Source of the DNA: Liolophura sinensis
Taxonomy: Eukaryota; Mollusca; Polyplacophora; Chitonida; Chitonidae
Reading direction: 5' to 3'
Assembly (NCBI RefSeq): GCF_032854445.1
Contig: NW_027017958.1
Location: forward strand, 1-64,000
Length of the DNA stretch: 64,000 bases
Shown here: positions 13,901-28,776 of the stretch, one piece after another
Numbering within the stretch: position 1 is the stretch's first letter
Layout of the letters: every line of letters begins with the position of its first letter
Position numbers and translations under genes: made by a program
The notes under the pieces: generated by a model
Told to the model about the DNA's origin: nothing
Databases searched by the model: none
What the model saw: the letters and a program-made list of their open reading frames with translations, nothing else

Positions 13901-16900
13901 TGTTCAGTTACAAGATGAACATTGTAATCAGTATAATAGCATGCTCAGTTACAAAATTAATATTGTAATCATTATAATAGCGTCAACGGTTACAAAATCA
14001 TCATTGTAATCAATATAATAGCATGCTCAGTTACAAAATTAATATTGCAGTTACTATATTAGCATATTTCATTACAAGATGAACATTGTAATCAGTATTA
14101 TAGCATATGTAGTTACAAGATGAACATTGTAATCATTATAAAAACATCATCAGTGACAAGGTGAACATTGTAATCAGTATAAAAGCATTGTCAGTTGCAA
14201 AATGGACATTGTAATCATTACATTAGCATATTAACTTACAAGATGAATATTGTAATCATTATAATAACATCATCAGTTACAAACAAACATTGTATTCATT
14301 ATATTAGCACGTTCAATTACAAGATGAACATTGTAATCATTATAAAAGCATGTTCAGTTACAAGGTGAACATTGTAATCATTATAAAAACATGCTCAGTT
14401 ACTAGATGAACATTTAAATCATTATAATAGCATGTTCAGTTACAAGGTGGACATTTTAATCAGTATAAAAGCATGCTCAGTTGCAAAATGGACATTGTAA
14501 TCATTACATTAGCATATTCAGTTACAAGATGAATATTGTAACATTATAATAACATCATCAGTTACAAAATGAACATTGTATTCATTATATTAGCACGTTC
14601 AATTACAAGATGAACATTGTAATCATTATAATATCATGCTCAGTTGCAAAATGAAGATTGTAATCGACATAATAGCATGTTCAGTTACAAGATGAACATT
14701 GTAATCATTGTAATAGCATGTTCAGTTACAAAGTGAACATTGTAATCGACATAATAGCATGTTCAGTTACAAGATGAACATTGTAATCATTATAAAAACA
14801 TCATCAGTTGCAAGGTGAACATTGTAATTAGAATACAAGCATGCTCAGTTGCAAAATGGACATTGTAATCATTACAATAGCATATTTAGGTACAAGATGA
14901 ACATTGTCATCATTATAATAATGTGCTCAGTTACAAGGTGAACATTGTAATCATTACAATAGGGTGCTCAGTTACAATATGAACATTGTAATCATTATAA
15001 TAGCATGTTCAGTTACAGGATGAACATTGTAATAATTTAATAGCGTGTTCAGTTACAAAATGAACATTGAAACCATTATAAGAGAATGTTCAGTGCCAAG
15101 ATAAACATTGCAATCATTATAATAGCATATTCAGTTACAAGATGAACATTATAATAACCTAATACTGTGTTCAGTTACAAAATGAACATTAAAATTGTTA
15201 TAATAGCACGTTCAGTGACAAGGTGAACATTTAAATCATTATAATAGCATGCTCAGTTACAAGGTGAACATTGTAATCATTATAATAGCGTCAACTGTTA
15301 CAAAATCATCATTATAATCAATATAATAGCATGCCTAGTTGCAAAATGAATATTGCAATCATTATATTAGCATATTTCATTACAAGATGAACATTGTAAT
15401 CATTATTATAGCATATGTAGTTATAAGATGAGCATTGTAATCAGTATAAAAGCATGTTCTGTTGCAAAATGAACATTGTAATCATTATTTTAGCATGTTC
15501 AGTTACAAGATGAACATTGTAATCATAATAACAGCATGGTCAGTTACAAGATGAACACTGTAATCATTGTAATAGCATGTTCAGTTACTAGATTACCATT
15601 GTAATAATTTAATAGCGTGTTCAGTTACAAAATGAACATTGAAATCATTATAATAGAATGTTCATTGGCAAGATGAACATTGTAATCATTATAATAGCAT
15701 ATTCAGTTACAAGATGAACATTATAATAACCTAATACCGTGTTCATTTACAAAATGAACATTAAAATTATTAAAATAGCACGTTCAGTGACAAAATGATC
15801 ATTAAAATTATTATAATAGCATGCTCAGTTACAAGGTGAACATTGTAATCATTATAATAGCGTCAACGGTTACAAGATGAACATTGTAAAAGTTAAAATA
15901 GCGTGTTCAGATACAAAATGAACATTGAAATCATTATAATAGAATGTTCAGTGGCAAGATAAACATTGTAATCATTATAATAGCATATTCAGTTACAAGA
16001 TGAACATTATAATAACCTAATACCGTGTTCATTTACAAAATGAACATTAAAATTATTAAAATAGCACGTTCAGTGACAAAATGATCATTAAAATTATTAT
16101 AATAGCATGCTCAGTTACAAGGTGAACATTGTAATCATTATAATAGCGTCAACGGTTACAAGATGAACATTGTAAAAGTTAAAATAGCATGTTCAGTTAC
16201 GAAGTGAACATTATAATCATTATAATAGCATGCTCAGTTGCAAGATAAACATTGTAATCATTATAATATCATTTTCAGTTACAAGATGAAAATTGTAATC
16301 GACATAATAGCATGTTTAGTTTCATGATGAACATTGTAATCATTGTAATAGCATGTTCAGTTACAAAGTAAACATTGTAATCATTATAATAGCCTTAACG
16401 GTTACAAAATCATCATTGTAATCAATATAATAGCATGCACAGTTACAAAATGAATATTGCAATCATTATATTAGCATATTTCATAACAAGATGAACATTG
16501 TAATCATTATTATAGCATATGTAGTTACAAGATGAACACTGTAATCATTATAAAAACATCATCAGTTACAACGTGGACATTGTAATCAGTGTAAAACCAT
16601 GCTCAGTTGCAAAATGGACATTGTAATCATTACATTAGCATGTTCAGTTACAAGATGAACATTGTAATCATTATAATATCATGCTCAGTTGCAAGATGAA
16701 GATTGTAATCGAGATAATAGCATGTTCAGTTACAAGATGAACATTGTAATCATTGTAATAGCATGTTCAGTTACAAAGTGAACATTGTAATTAGTATACA
16801 AGCATGCTCAGTTGCAAAATGGACATTGTAATCATTACAATAGCATATTCAGTTACAAGATGAACATTGTAATCATTATAATAATGTTCTCCGTTACAAG

Positions 16901-17684
16901 GTGAACATTGGAATCATTACAATAGCGTGCTCAGTTACAAGATGATCATTGTAATCATTAAAAAAACATGCCCAGTTACAAGATGAACATTGTAAAAGGT
17001 ATAATATCATGTTCAGTTACGAAGTGAACATTGTAATCATTACAAAAGCATGCTCAGTTGCATGATAAACATTGTAATCATTAAAATATCATTTTCAGTT
17101 AAAAGATGAAGATTGTAATCGACATAATAGCATGTTCAGTTACAAGATAAACATTGTAATCATTGTAATAGCATGTTCAGTTACAAAGTAAACATTGTAA
17201 TTATTATATTAGCGTCAACTGTTACAAAATCATCATTGTAATCAATATAACAGTATGCTCAGTTACAAAATGAATATTGCAATTATTATATTAGCATATT
17301 TCATTACAAGATGAACATTGTAATCATTATTATAGCATATGTAGTTACAAGATAAACATTGTAATCATTTTAAAAACATCATCAGTTACAAGGTGAACAT
17401 TGTAATCAGTATAAAAGCATACTCAGTTGCAAAATGGACATTGTAATCATTATAATCATATTCACTTACAAGATGAATATTGTAATCATTATAATAACAT
17501 CATCAGTTACAAAATAAACATTGTATTCATTATATTAGCACGTTCAATTACAAGATGAACATTGTAATCATTATAAACAGCATGTTCAGTTGCAAGGTGA
17601 ACATTGTAATCATTATAAAAACATGCTCAGTTACAAGATGAACATTGTAATCATTATAATAGCATGTTCAGTTACAAGGTGGAC
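10891..17684. repeat. 6,794-bp segment of copy 1
   Basis: It has the same length as 28,777-35,570, but that equality hides three compensating indels of whole monomers: one extra 41-bp monomer near 11,460, one extra near 13,755, and two missing (82 bp) near 14,745. It holds the SINE-tail monomer at 13,629 and the marker at 15,586. The distance from that marker to the next anchor is 2,099 bp. Confidence 0.8.
13629..13661 (+). repeat. SINE-tail chimeric monomer 3
   Basis: GTTAAGACCC subtype. The following monomer reads GTAATCATTATATTAGG, as at 31,474 and 49,361. This is the first of two SINE-tail monomers in 17.9-kb copy 1. Confidence 0.8.
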
Positions 17685-20600
17685 ATTGTAATCAGTATAA
17701 AAGCATGCTCAGTTGCAAAATGGACATTCTAATCATTACATTAGCATATTCACTTACAAGATGAACATTGTAATTATTATAATAACATCATCAGTTACAA
17801 AATGAACATTGTATTCATTATATTAGCACGTTGAACTACAAGATGAACATTGTAATCATTATAATATCATGCTCAGTTTCAAGATGAAGATTGTAATCGA
17901 CATAATAGCATGTTCAGTTACAAGATGAACATTGTAATAATTGTAATAGCATGTTCAGTTACAAAGTGAACATTGTAATCCTTATAATTGCATGTTCAGT
18001 TACAAGATGAACATTGTAATCATTATAAAAACATCATCAGTTGCAAGGTCAACATTGTTATCAGTATACAAGCATGCTCAGTTGCAAAATGCACAGTGTA
18101 ATCATTACAATAGCATATTCAGTTACATGATGAACATTGTAATCATTATAATAATGTGCTCAGTTACAAGGTGAACATTGTAATCATTACAAAAGAGTGC
18201 TCAGTTACAAGATGAACATTGTAATCATTATAAAAACATCATCAGTTACAAGGTGAACATTGTAATCAGTATAAAAGCATGCTCAGTTGCAAAATGGACA
18301 TTGTAATCATTACATTAGCATATTCACTTACAAGATGAATATTGTAATCATTATAATAACATCATCAGTTACAAAATAAACATTGTATTCATTATATTAG
18401 CACGTTCAATTACAAGATGAACATTGTAATCATTATAAAAGCATGTTTAGTTGCAAGGTGAACATTGTAATCATTATAAAAACATGCTCAGTTACAAGAT
18501 TAACATTGAAGTCATTATAATAGCATGTTCAGTTACAAGGTGGACATTGTAATCAGTATAAAAGCATGCTCAGTTGGAGAATGGACATTATAATTATTAC
18601 ATTAGCATATTCAGTTACAAGATGAATATTGTAATCATTATAATAACATCATCAGTTACAAAATGAACATTGTATTCATTATATTAGCACGTTCAATTAC
18701 AAGATGATCATTGTAATCATTATAATATCATGCTCAGTTGCAAGATGAATATTGTAATCGACATAATAGCATGTTCAGTTACAAGATGAACATTATAATC
18801 ATTGTAATAGCATGTTCAGTTACAAAGTGAACATTGTAATCCTTATAATTGCATGTTCAGTTACCAGATGAACATTGTAATCATTATAAAAACATCATCA
18901 GTTGCAAGGTGAACATTGTAATCAGTATACAAGCATGCTCAGTTGCAAAATGGACATTGTAATCATTACAATAGCATATTCAGGTACAAGATGATGTTGT
19001 AATCATTATAATAATGTGCTCAGTTACAAGGTGGACATTGTAATCATTACAATATCGTGCTCAGTTACAATATGAACATTGTAATAATTTAATAGCGTGT
19101 TCAGTTACAAAATGAACATTGAAACCATTATAAGAGAATGTTCAGTGCCAAGATAAACATTGCAATCATTATAATAGCATATTCAGTTACAAGATGAACA
19201 TTATAATAACCTAATACTGTGTTCAGTTACAAAATGAACATTAAAATTGTGATAATAGCACGTTCAGTGACAAGGTGAACATTTAAATCATTATAATAGC
19301 ATGCTCAGTTACAAGGTGAACATTGTAATCATTATAATAGCGTCAACTGTTACAAAATCATCATTGTAATCAATATAAAAGCATGCCTAGTTACAAAATG
19401 AATATTGCAATTATTATATTAGCATATTTCATTACAAGATGAACATTGTAATCATTATTATAGCATATGTAGTTATAAGATGAGCATTGTAATCAGTATA
19501 AAAGCATGTTCTGTTGCAAAATGAACATTGTAATCATTATTTTAGCATGTTCAGTTACAAGATGAACATTGTAATCATAATAACAGCATGGTCAGTTACA
19601 AGATGAACACTGTAATCATTGTAATAGCATGCTCAGTTACAAGATGAACATTGTAATCATTATAATAATGTGCTCCGTTACAAGGTGAACATTGGAATCA
19701 TTACAATAGCGTGCTCAGTTACAAGATGATCATTGTAATCATTAAAAAAACATGCCCAGTTACAAGATGAACATTGTAAAAAGTATAATATCATGTTCAG
19801 TTACGAAGTGAACATTGTAATCATTATAAAAGCATGCTCAGTTGCATGATAAACATTGTAATCATTAAAATATCATTTTCAGTTAAAAGATGAAGATTGT
19901 AATCGACATAATAGCATGTTCAGTTACAAGATAAACATTGTAATCATTGTAATAGCAAGTTCAGTTACAAAGTAAACATTGTAATTTTTATATTAGCGTC
20001 AACCGTTACAAAATCATCATTGTAATCAATATAATAGTATGCTCAGTTACAAAATGAATATTGCAATTATTATATTAGCATATTTCATTACAAGATGAAC
20101 ATTGTAATCATTATTATAGCATATGTAGTTACAAGATAAACATTGTAATCATTTTAAAAACATCATCAGTTACAAGGTGAACATTGTAATCAGTATAAAA
20201 GCATACTCAGTTGCAAAATGGACATTGTAATCATTATAATCATATTCACTTACAAGATGAATATTGTAATCATTATAATAACATCATCAGTTACAAAATA
20301 AACATTGTATTCATTATATTAGCACGTTCAATTACAAGATGAACATTGTAATCATTATAAACAGCATGTTCAGTTGCAAGGTGAACATTGTAATCATTAT
20401 AAAAACATGCTCAGTTACAAGATGAACATTGTAATCATTATAATAGCATGTTCAGTTACAAGGTGGACATTGTAATCATTATTATAGCATATGTAGTTAC
20501 AAGATAAACATTGTAATCATTTTAAAAACATCATCAGTTACAAGGTGAACATTGTAATCAGTATAAAAGCATACTCAGTTGCAAAATGGACATTGTAATC

Positions 20601-20918
20601 ATTATAATCATATTCACTTACAAGATGAATATTGTAATCATTATAATAACATCATCAGTTACAAAATAAACATTGTATTCATTATATTAGCACGTTCAAT
20701 TACAAGATGAACATTGTAATCATTATAAACAGCATGTTCAGTTGCAAGGTGAACATTGTAATCCTTATAAAAACATGCTCAGTTACAAAATGAACATTGT
20801 AATCATTATAATAGCATGTTCAGTTACAAGGTGGACATTGTAATCATTATTATAGCATATGTAGTTACAAGATAAACATTGTAATCATTTTAAAAACATC
20901 ATCAGTTACAAGGTGGAC
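17685..20918. repeat. 3,234-bp segment of copy 1
   Basis: This segment lacks any SINE-tail monomer and ends in the 368-bp sub-array (markers at 20,120, 20,488 and 20,856). It matches 35,571-38,804 at exactly 17,886 bp. By eye I found one clear difference, A at 19,958 against T at 37,844. Confidence 0.85.
20120..20918. repeat. 368-bp sub-repeat, two full copies and a truncated third
   Basis: CATATGTAGTTACA occurs at 20,120, 20,488 and 20,856 with 368-bp spacing. The third copy is cut after about 60 bp by the next anchor at 20,919. An identical arrangement lies 17,886 bp downstream. Confidence 0.85.
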
Positions 20919-23900
20919 ATTGTAATCAGTATAAAAGCATGCTCAGTTGCAAAATGGACATTGTAATCATTACATTAGCATATTCACTTACAAGATGAAC
21001 ATTGTAATTATTATAATAACATCATCAGTTACAAAATGAACATTGTATTTATTATATTAGCACGTTAAACTACAAGATGAACATTGTAATCATTATAATA
21101 TCATGCTCAGTTTCAAGATGAAGATTGTAATCGACATAATAGCATGTTCAGTTACAAGATGAACATTGTAATCATTGTAATAGCATGTTCAGTTACAAAG
21201 TGAACATTGTAATCCTTATAATTGCATGTTCAGTTACAAGATGAACATTGTAATCATTATAAAAACATCATCAGTTGCAAGGTCAACATTGTTATCAGTA
21301 TACAAGCATGCTCAGTTGCAAAATGGACAGTGTAATCATTACAATAGCATATTCAGTTACATGATGAACATTGTAATCATTATAATAATGTGCTCAGTTA
21401 CAAGGTGAACATTGTAATCATTACAATAGCGTGCTCAGTTACAAGATGAACATTGTAATCATTATAAAAACATCATCAGTTACAAGGTGAACATTGTAAT
21501 CATTATAAAAACATCATCAGTTACAAGGTGAACATTGTAATCAGTATAAAAGCATGCTCAGTTGCAAAATGGACATTGTAATCATTACATTAGCATATTC
21601 ACTTACAAGATGAATATTGTAATCATTATAATAACATCATCAGTTACAAAATAAACATTGTATTCATTATATTAGCACGTTCAATTACAAGATGAACATT
21701 GTAATCATTATAAAAGCATGTTTAGTTGCAAGGTGAACATTGTAATCATTATAAAAACATGCTCAGTTACAAGATTAACATTGAAGTCATTATAATAGCA
21801 TGTTCAGTTACAAGGTGGACATTGTAATCAGTATAAAAGCATGCTCAGTTGGAGAATGGACATTATAATTATTACATTAGCATATTCAGTTACAAGATGA
21901 ATATTGTAATCATTATAATAACATCATCAGTTACAAAATGAACATTGTATTCATTATATTAGCACGTTCAATTACAAGATGATCATTGTAATCATTATAA
22001 TATCATGCTCAGTTGCAAGATGAATATTGTAATCGACATAATAGCATGTTCAGTTAAAAGATGAACATTGTAATCATTGTAATAGCATGTTCAGTTACAA
22101 AGTGAACATTGTAATCCTTATAATTGCATGTTCAGTTACCAGATGAACATTGTAATCATTATAAAAACATCATCAGTTGCAAGGTGAACATTGTAATCAG
22201 TATACAAGCATGCTCAGTTGCAAAATGGACATTGTAATCATTACAATAGCATATTCAGGTACAAGATGATGTTGTAATCATTATAATAATGTGCTCAGTT
22301 ACAAGGTGAACATTGTAATCATTACAATATCGTGCTCAGTTACAATATGAACATTGTAATAATTTAATAGCGTGTTCAGTTACAAAATAAACATTGAAAC
22401 CATTATAAGAGAATGTTCAGTGCCAAGATAAACATTGCAATCATTATAATAGCATATTCAGTTACAAGATGAACATTATAATAACCTAATACTGTGTTCA
22501 GTTACAAAATGAACATTAAAATTGTGATAATAGCACGTTCAGTGACAAGGTGAACATTTAAATCATTATAATAGCATGTTCAGTTACAACATGAACATTG
22601 TAATCATTATAATAGCATGCTCAATTACAAGATGAACATTGTAATCAGTAAAATAGCATGCTCAGTTACAAAATTAAAATTGTAATCATTATACTAGTAT
22701 GCTCAATTACAAGATGAACATTGTAATAATTATAATAGCTTGCTCAAATACGAGATGAGCAATGTAATTATTATAATAGCATGCTCAATTAAAAGAAAAA
22801 AATTGTAATCAGTATAATAGCATGCTCAGTTACAAAATGAACATTGTAATCATTATACTAGTTTGCCCAGTTACAAGATGAACATTGTTATCAGTATAAT
22901 GGCATGTTCAGTTACAACATGAACATTGTAATCATTATAATAGCATGTTCAGTTACAAGATGAACATTGTAATCAGTATAATAGCATGCTCAGTTACAAA
23001 ATTAATATTGTAATCATTATAATAGCGTCAACGGTTACAAAATCATCATTGTAATCAATATAATAGCATGCTCAGTTACAAAATTAATATTGCAGTTACT
23101 ATATTAGCATATTTCATTACAAGATGAACATTGTAATCAGTATTATAGCATATGTAGTTACAAGATGAACATTGTAATCATTATAAAAACATCATCAGTG
23201 ACAAGGTGAACATTGTAATCAGTATAAAAGCATTGTCAGTTGCAAAATGGACATTGTAATCATTACATTAGCATATTAACTTACAAGATGAATATTGTAA
23301 TCATTATAATAACATCATCAGTTACAAAAAAACATTGTATTCATTATATTAGCACGTTCAATTACAAGATGAACATTGTAATCATTATAAAAGCATGTTC
23401 AGTTACAAGGTGAACATTGTAATCATTATAAAAACATGCTCAGTTACTAGATGAACAATTAAATCATTATAATAGCATGTTCAGTTACAAGGTGGACATT
23501 TTAATCAGTATAAAAGCATGCTCAGTTGCAAAATGGACATTGTAATCATTACATTAGCATATTCAGTTACAAGATGAATATTGTAACATTATAATAACAT
23601 CATCAGTTACAAAATGAACATTGTATTTATTATATTAGCACGTTCAATTACAAGATGAACATTGTAATCATTATAATATCATGCTCAGTTGCAAGATGAA
23701 GATTGTAATCGACATAATAGCATGTTCAGTTACAAGATGAACATTGTAATCATTGTAATAGCATGTTCAGTTACAAAGTGAACATTGTAATCCTTATAAT
23801 TGTATGTTCAGTTACAAGATGAACATTGTAATCATAATAACAGCATGGTCAGTTACAAGATGAACACTGTAATCATTGTAATAGCATGCTCAGTTACAAG

Positions 23901-26900
23901 ATGAACATTGTAATCAGTATTATAGCATATTCGGTTACAGGATGAACATTGCAATAACCTAATACCGTGTTCAGTTACAAAATGAACATTAAAACTATTA
24001 TAATATCACTTTCAGTGACATGGTGAACATTGTAATCATTATAATAGCATGTTCAGTTACGAGGTGATTATTGTAATTACTAGAATAGCACGTTCAGTTA
24101 CAAGACACCCTTTGTAATTATTATAATAGCATCTTCAGTTACAAGATAAACATTGTAATCATTATATTAGCACGTTTAGTTGAAACGTGAGGATTGTAAT
24201 TGATATAATAGCATGTTCAGTTACAAGATAAATATTTTAGTTATTGTAATGGCATGTTCATTTACAAGGTGAACATTGTAATCATTATAATAACATGTTT
24301 ACTTACAAGATGATCATTGTAATCATCATATTAGGACGTTCAGTTACAAGATGAACATTGTAATTATTATAAAAGCATGTTCACTTACTAAATGAACATT
24401 GTAATTATTATAATATCATGCTTAGTTACAAGATGAACATTGTTATCAGTATAATAGCATGTTCAGTAACAACATAAACATTGTAATCATTATAATAGCA
24501 TGCTCAATTACAAGATGAACATTGTAATCAGTATAATAGCATGCTCAGTTACAAAATTAACAATGTAATCATTATACTAGTATGCTCAGTTACAAGATGA
24601 ACATTGTAATCATTATAATAACATGTTCAGTTACCAGAGAGAACGACGTTAAGACCCAAGCACTCACTCAGTTACCAGATGAACATTGTAATCAGTATAT
24701 TAGGATGTTCAGTTACAAGATGAACATTGTAATCAATATAATAGCATATTCAGTTACAAAGTGAACATTGTAATCGACATAATAGCATGTTTAGTTACAA
24801 AATGAACATTGTAATCATTATACTAGTATGCCCAGTTACAAGATGAACATTGTTATCAGTATAATGGCATGTTCAGTTACAACATGAACATTGTAATCAT
24901 TATAATAGCATGTTCAGTTACAAGATGAACATTGTAATCAGTATAATAGCATGCTCAGTTACAAAATTAATATTGTAATCATTATAATAGCGTCAACGGT
25001 TACAAAATCATCATTGTAATCAATATAATAGCATGCTCAGTTACAAAATTAATATTGCAGTTACTATATTAGCATATTTCATTACAAGATGAACATTGTA
25101 ATCAGTATTATAGCATATGTAGTTACAAGATTAACATTGTAATCATTATAAAAACATCATCAGTGACAAGGTGAACATTGTAATCAGTATAAAAGCATTG
25201 TCAGTTGCAAAATGGACATTGTAATCATTACATTAGCATATTAACTTACAAGATGAATATTGTAATCATTATAATAACATCATCAGTTACAAACAAACAT
25301 TGTATTCATTATATTAGCACGTTCAATTACAAGATGAACATTGTAATCATTATAAAAGCATGTTCAGTTACAAGGTGAACATTGTAATCATTATAAAAAC
25401 ATGCTCAGTTACTAGATGAACATTTAAATCATTATAATAGCATGTTCAGTTACAAGGTGGACATTTTAATCAGTATAAAAGCATGCTCAGTTGCAAAATG
25501 GACATTGTAATCATTACATTAGCATATTCAGTTACAAGATGAATATTGTAACATTATAATAACATCATCAGTTACAAAATGAACATTGTATTCATTATAT
25601 TAGCACGTTCAATTACAAGATGAACATTGTAATCATTATAATATCATGCTCAGTTGCAAGATGAAGATTGTAATCGACATAATAGCATGTTCAGTTACAA
25701 GATGAACATTGTAATCATTGTAATAGCATGTTCAGTTACAAAGTGAACATTGTAATCGACATAATAGCATGTTTAGTTACAAGATGAACATTGTAATCAT
25801 TGTAATAGCATGTTCAGTTACAAAGTGAACATTGTAATCAACATAATAGCATGTTCAGTTACAAGATGAACATTGTAATCATTATAAAAACATCATCAGT
25901 TGCAAGGTGAACATTGTAATTAGAATACAAGCATGCTCAGTTGCAAAATGGACATTGTAATCATTACAATAGCATATTTAGGTACAAGATGAACATTGTA
26001 ATCATTATAATAATGTGCTCAGTTACAAGGTGAACATTGTAATCATTACAATAGGGTGCTCAGTTACAATATGAACATTGTAATTATTATAATAGCATGT
26101 TCAGTTACAGGATGAACATTGTAATAATTTAATAGCGTGTTCAGTTACAAAATGAACATTGAAACCATTATAAGAGAATGTTCAGTGCCAAGATAAACAT
26201 TGCAATCATTATAATAGCATATTCAGTTACAAGATGAACATTATAATAACCTAATACTGTGTTCAGTTACAAAATGAACATTAAAATTGTTATAATAGCA
26301 CGTTCAGTGACAAGGTGAACATTTAAATCATTATAATAGCATGCTCAGTTACAAGGTGAACATTGTAATCATTATAATAGCGTCAACTGTTACAAAATCA
26401 TCATTATAATCAATATAATAGCATGCCTAGTTGCAAAATGAATATTGCAATCATTATATTAGCATATTTCATTACAAGATGAACATTGTAATCATTATTA
26501 TAGCATATGTAGTTATAAGATGAGCATTGTAATCAGTATAAAAGCATGTTCTGTTGCAAAATGAACATTGTAATCATTATTTTAGCATGTTCAGTTACAA
26601 GATGAACATTGTAATCATAATAACAGCATGGTCAGTTACAAGACGAACACTGTAATCATTGTAATAGCATGTTCAGTTACTAGATTACCATTGTAATAAT
26701 TTAATAGCGTGTTCAGTTACAAAATGAACATTGAAATCATTATAATAGAATGTTCATTGGCAAGATGAACATTGTAATCATTATAATAGCATATTCAGTT
26801 ACAAGATGAACATTATAATAACCTAATACCGTGTTCATTTACAAAATGAACATTAAAATTATTAAAATAGCACGTTCAGTGACAAAATGATCATTAAAAT

Positions 26901-28776
26901 TATTATAATAGCATGCTCAGTTACAAGGTGAACATTGTAATCATTATAATAGCGTCAACGGTTACAAGATGAACATTGTAAAAGTTAAAATAGCGTGTTC
27001 AGATACAAAATGAACATTGAAATCATTATAATAGAATGTTCAGTGGCAAGATAAACATTGTAATCATTATAATAGCATATTCAGTTACAAGATGAACATT
27101 ATAATAACCTAATACCGTGTTCATTTACAAAATGAACATTAAAATTATTAAAATAGCACGTTCAGTGACAAAATGATCATTAAAATTATTATAATAGCAT
27201 GCTCAGTTACAAGGTGAACATTGTAATCATTATAATAGCGTCAACGGTTACAAGATGAACATTGTAAAAGTTAAAATAGCATGTTCAGTTACGAAGTGAA
27301 CATTATAATCATTATAATAGCATGCTCAGTTGCAAGATAAACATTGTAATCATTATAATATCATTTTCAGTTACAAGATGAAAATTGTAATCGACATAAT
27401 AGCATGTTTAGTTGCATGATGAACATTGTAATCATTGTAATAGCATGTTCAGTTACAAAGTAAACATTGTAATCATTATAATAGCCTTAACGGTTACAAA
27501 ATCATCATTGTAATCAATATAATAGCATGCACAGTTACAAAATGAATATTGCAATCATTATATTAGCATATTTCATAACAAGATGAACATTGTAATCATT
27601 ATTATAGCAGATGTAGTTACAAGATGAACACTGTAATCATTATAAAAACATCATCAGTTACAAGGTGGACATTGTAATCAGTGTAAAACCATGCTCAGTT
27701 GCAAAATGGACATTGTAATCATTACATTAGCATGTTCAGTTACAAGATGAACATTGTAATCATTATAATATCATGCTCAGTTGCAAGATGAAGATTGTAA
27801 TCGAGATAATAGCATGTTCAGTTACAAGATGAACATTGTAATCATTGTAATAGCATGTTCAGTTACAAAGTGAACATTGTAATTAGTATACAAGCATGCT
27901 CAGTTGCAAAATGGACATTGTAATCATTACAATAGCATATTCAGTTACAAGATGAACATTGTAATCATTATAATAATGTGCTCCGTTACAAGGTGAACAT
28001 TGGAATCATTACAATAGCGTGCTCAGTTACAAGATGATCATTGTAATCATTAAAAAAACATGCCCAGTTACAAGATGAACATTGTAAAAGGTATAATATC
28101 ATGTTCAGTTACGAAGTGAACATTGTAATCATTACAAAAGCATGCTCAGTTGCATGATAAACATTGTAATCATTAAAATATCATTTTCAGTTAAAAGATG
28201 AAGATTGTAATCGACATAATAGCATGTTCAGTTACAAGATAAACATTGTAATCATTGTAATAGCATGTTCAGTTACAAAGTAAACATTGTAATTATTATA
28301 TTAGCGTCAACTGTTACAAAATCATCATTGTAATCAATATAATAGTATGCTCAGTTACAAAATGAATATTGCAATTATTATATTAGCATATTTCATTACA
28401 AGATGAACATTGTAATCATTATTATAGCATATGTAGTTACAAGATAAACATTGTAATCATTTTAAAAACATCATCAGTTACAAGGTGAACATTGTAATCA
28501 GTATAAAAGCATACTCAGTTGCAAAATGGACATTGTAATCATTATAATCATATTCACTTACAAGATGAATATTGTAATCATTATAATAACATCATCAGTT
28601 ACAAAATAAACATTGTATTCATTATATTAGCACGTTCAATTACAAGATGAACATTGTAATCATTATAAACAGCATGTTCAGTTGCAAGGTGAACATTGTA
28701 ATCATTATAAAAACATGCTCAGTTACAAGATGAACATTGTAATCATTATAATAGCATGTTCAGTTACAAGGTGGAC
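20919..28776. repeat. 7,858-bp segment of copy 1
   Basis: The segment holds a SINE-tail monomer (24,639) and the ACTAGATTACC marker (26,678). Its first 1.6 kb follow the order of 10,891-12,540. From about 22,571 it switches to the order of 1,573 onward. It is colinear with 38,805-46,662 without indels. Differences seen include C at 23,972 against G at 41,858 and AGATTAAC near 25,131 against AGATGAAC near 43,017. Confidence 0.85.
24639..24671 (+). repeat. SINE-tail chimeric monomer 4
   Basis: Second SINE-tail monomer of 17.9-kb copy 1. Its neighbourhood equals 3641 at offset 20,998 and 42,525 at offset 17,886. Confidence 0.8.

Larger units (their letters stand above)
10891..28776. repeat. 17,886-bp higher-order unit, copy 1
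   Basis: The unit runs from the anchor at 10,891 to the base before the anchor at 28,777, where copy 2 begins. Anchors at 10,891, 17,685 and 20,919 are followed 17,886 bp later by anchors at 28,777, 35,571 and 38,805. It contains one SINE-tail monomer of each of two subtypes (13,629 and 24,639) and two ACTAGATTACC markers (15,586 and 26,678). The part from 17,685 is nearly identical to copy 2. The first 6,794 bp differ more, and near 11,245 carry variants (GGTCAACATTG, and a duplicated monomer near 11,460) that match 20,919 onward better than 28,777 onward. Confidence 0.9.
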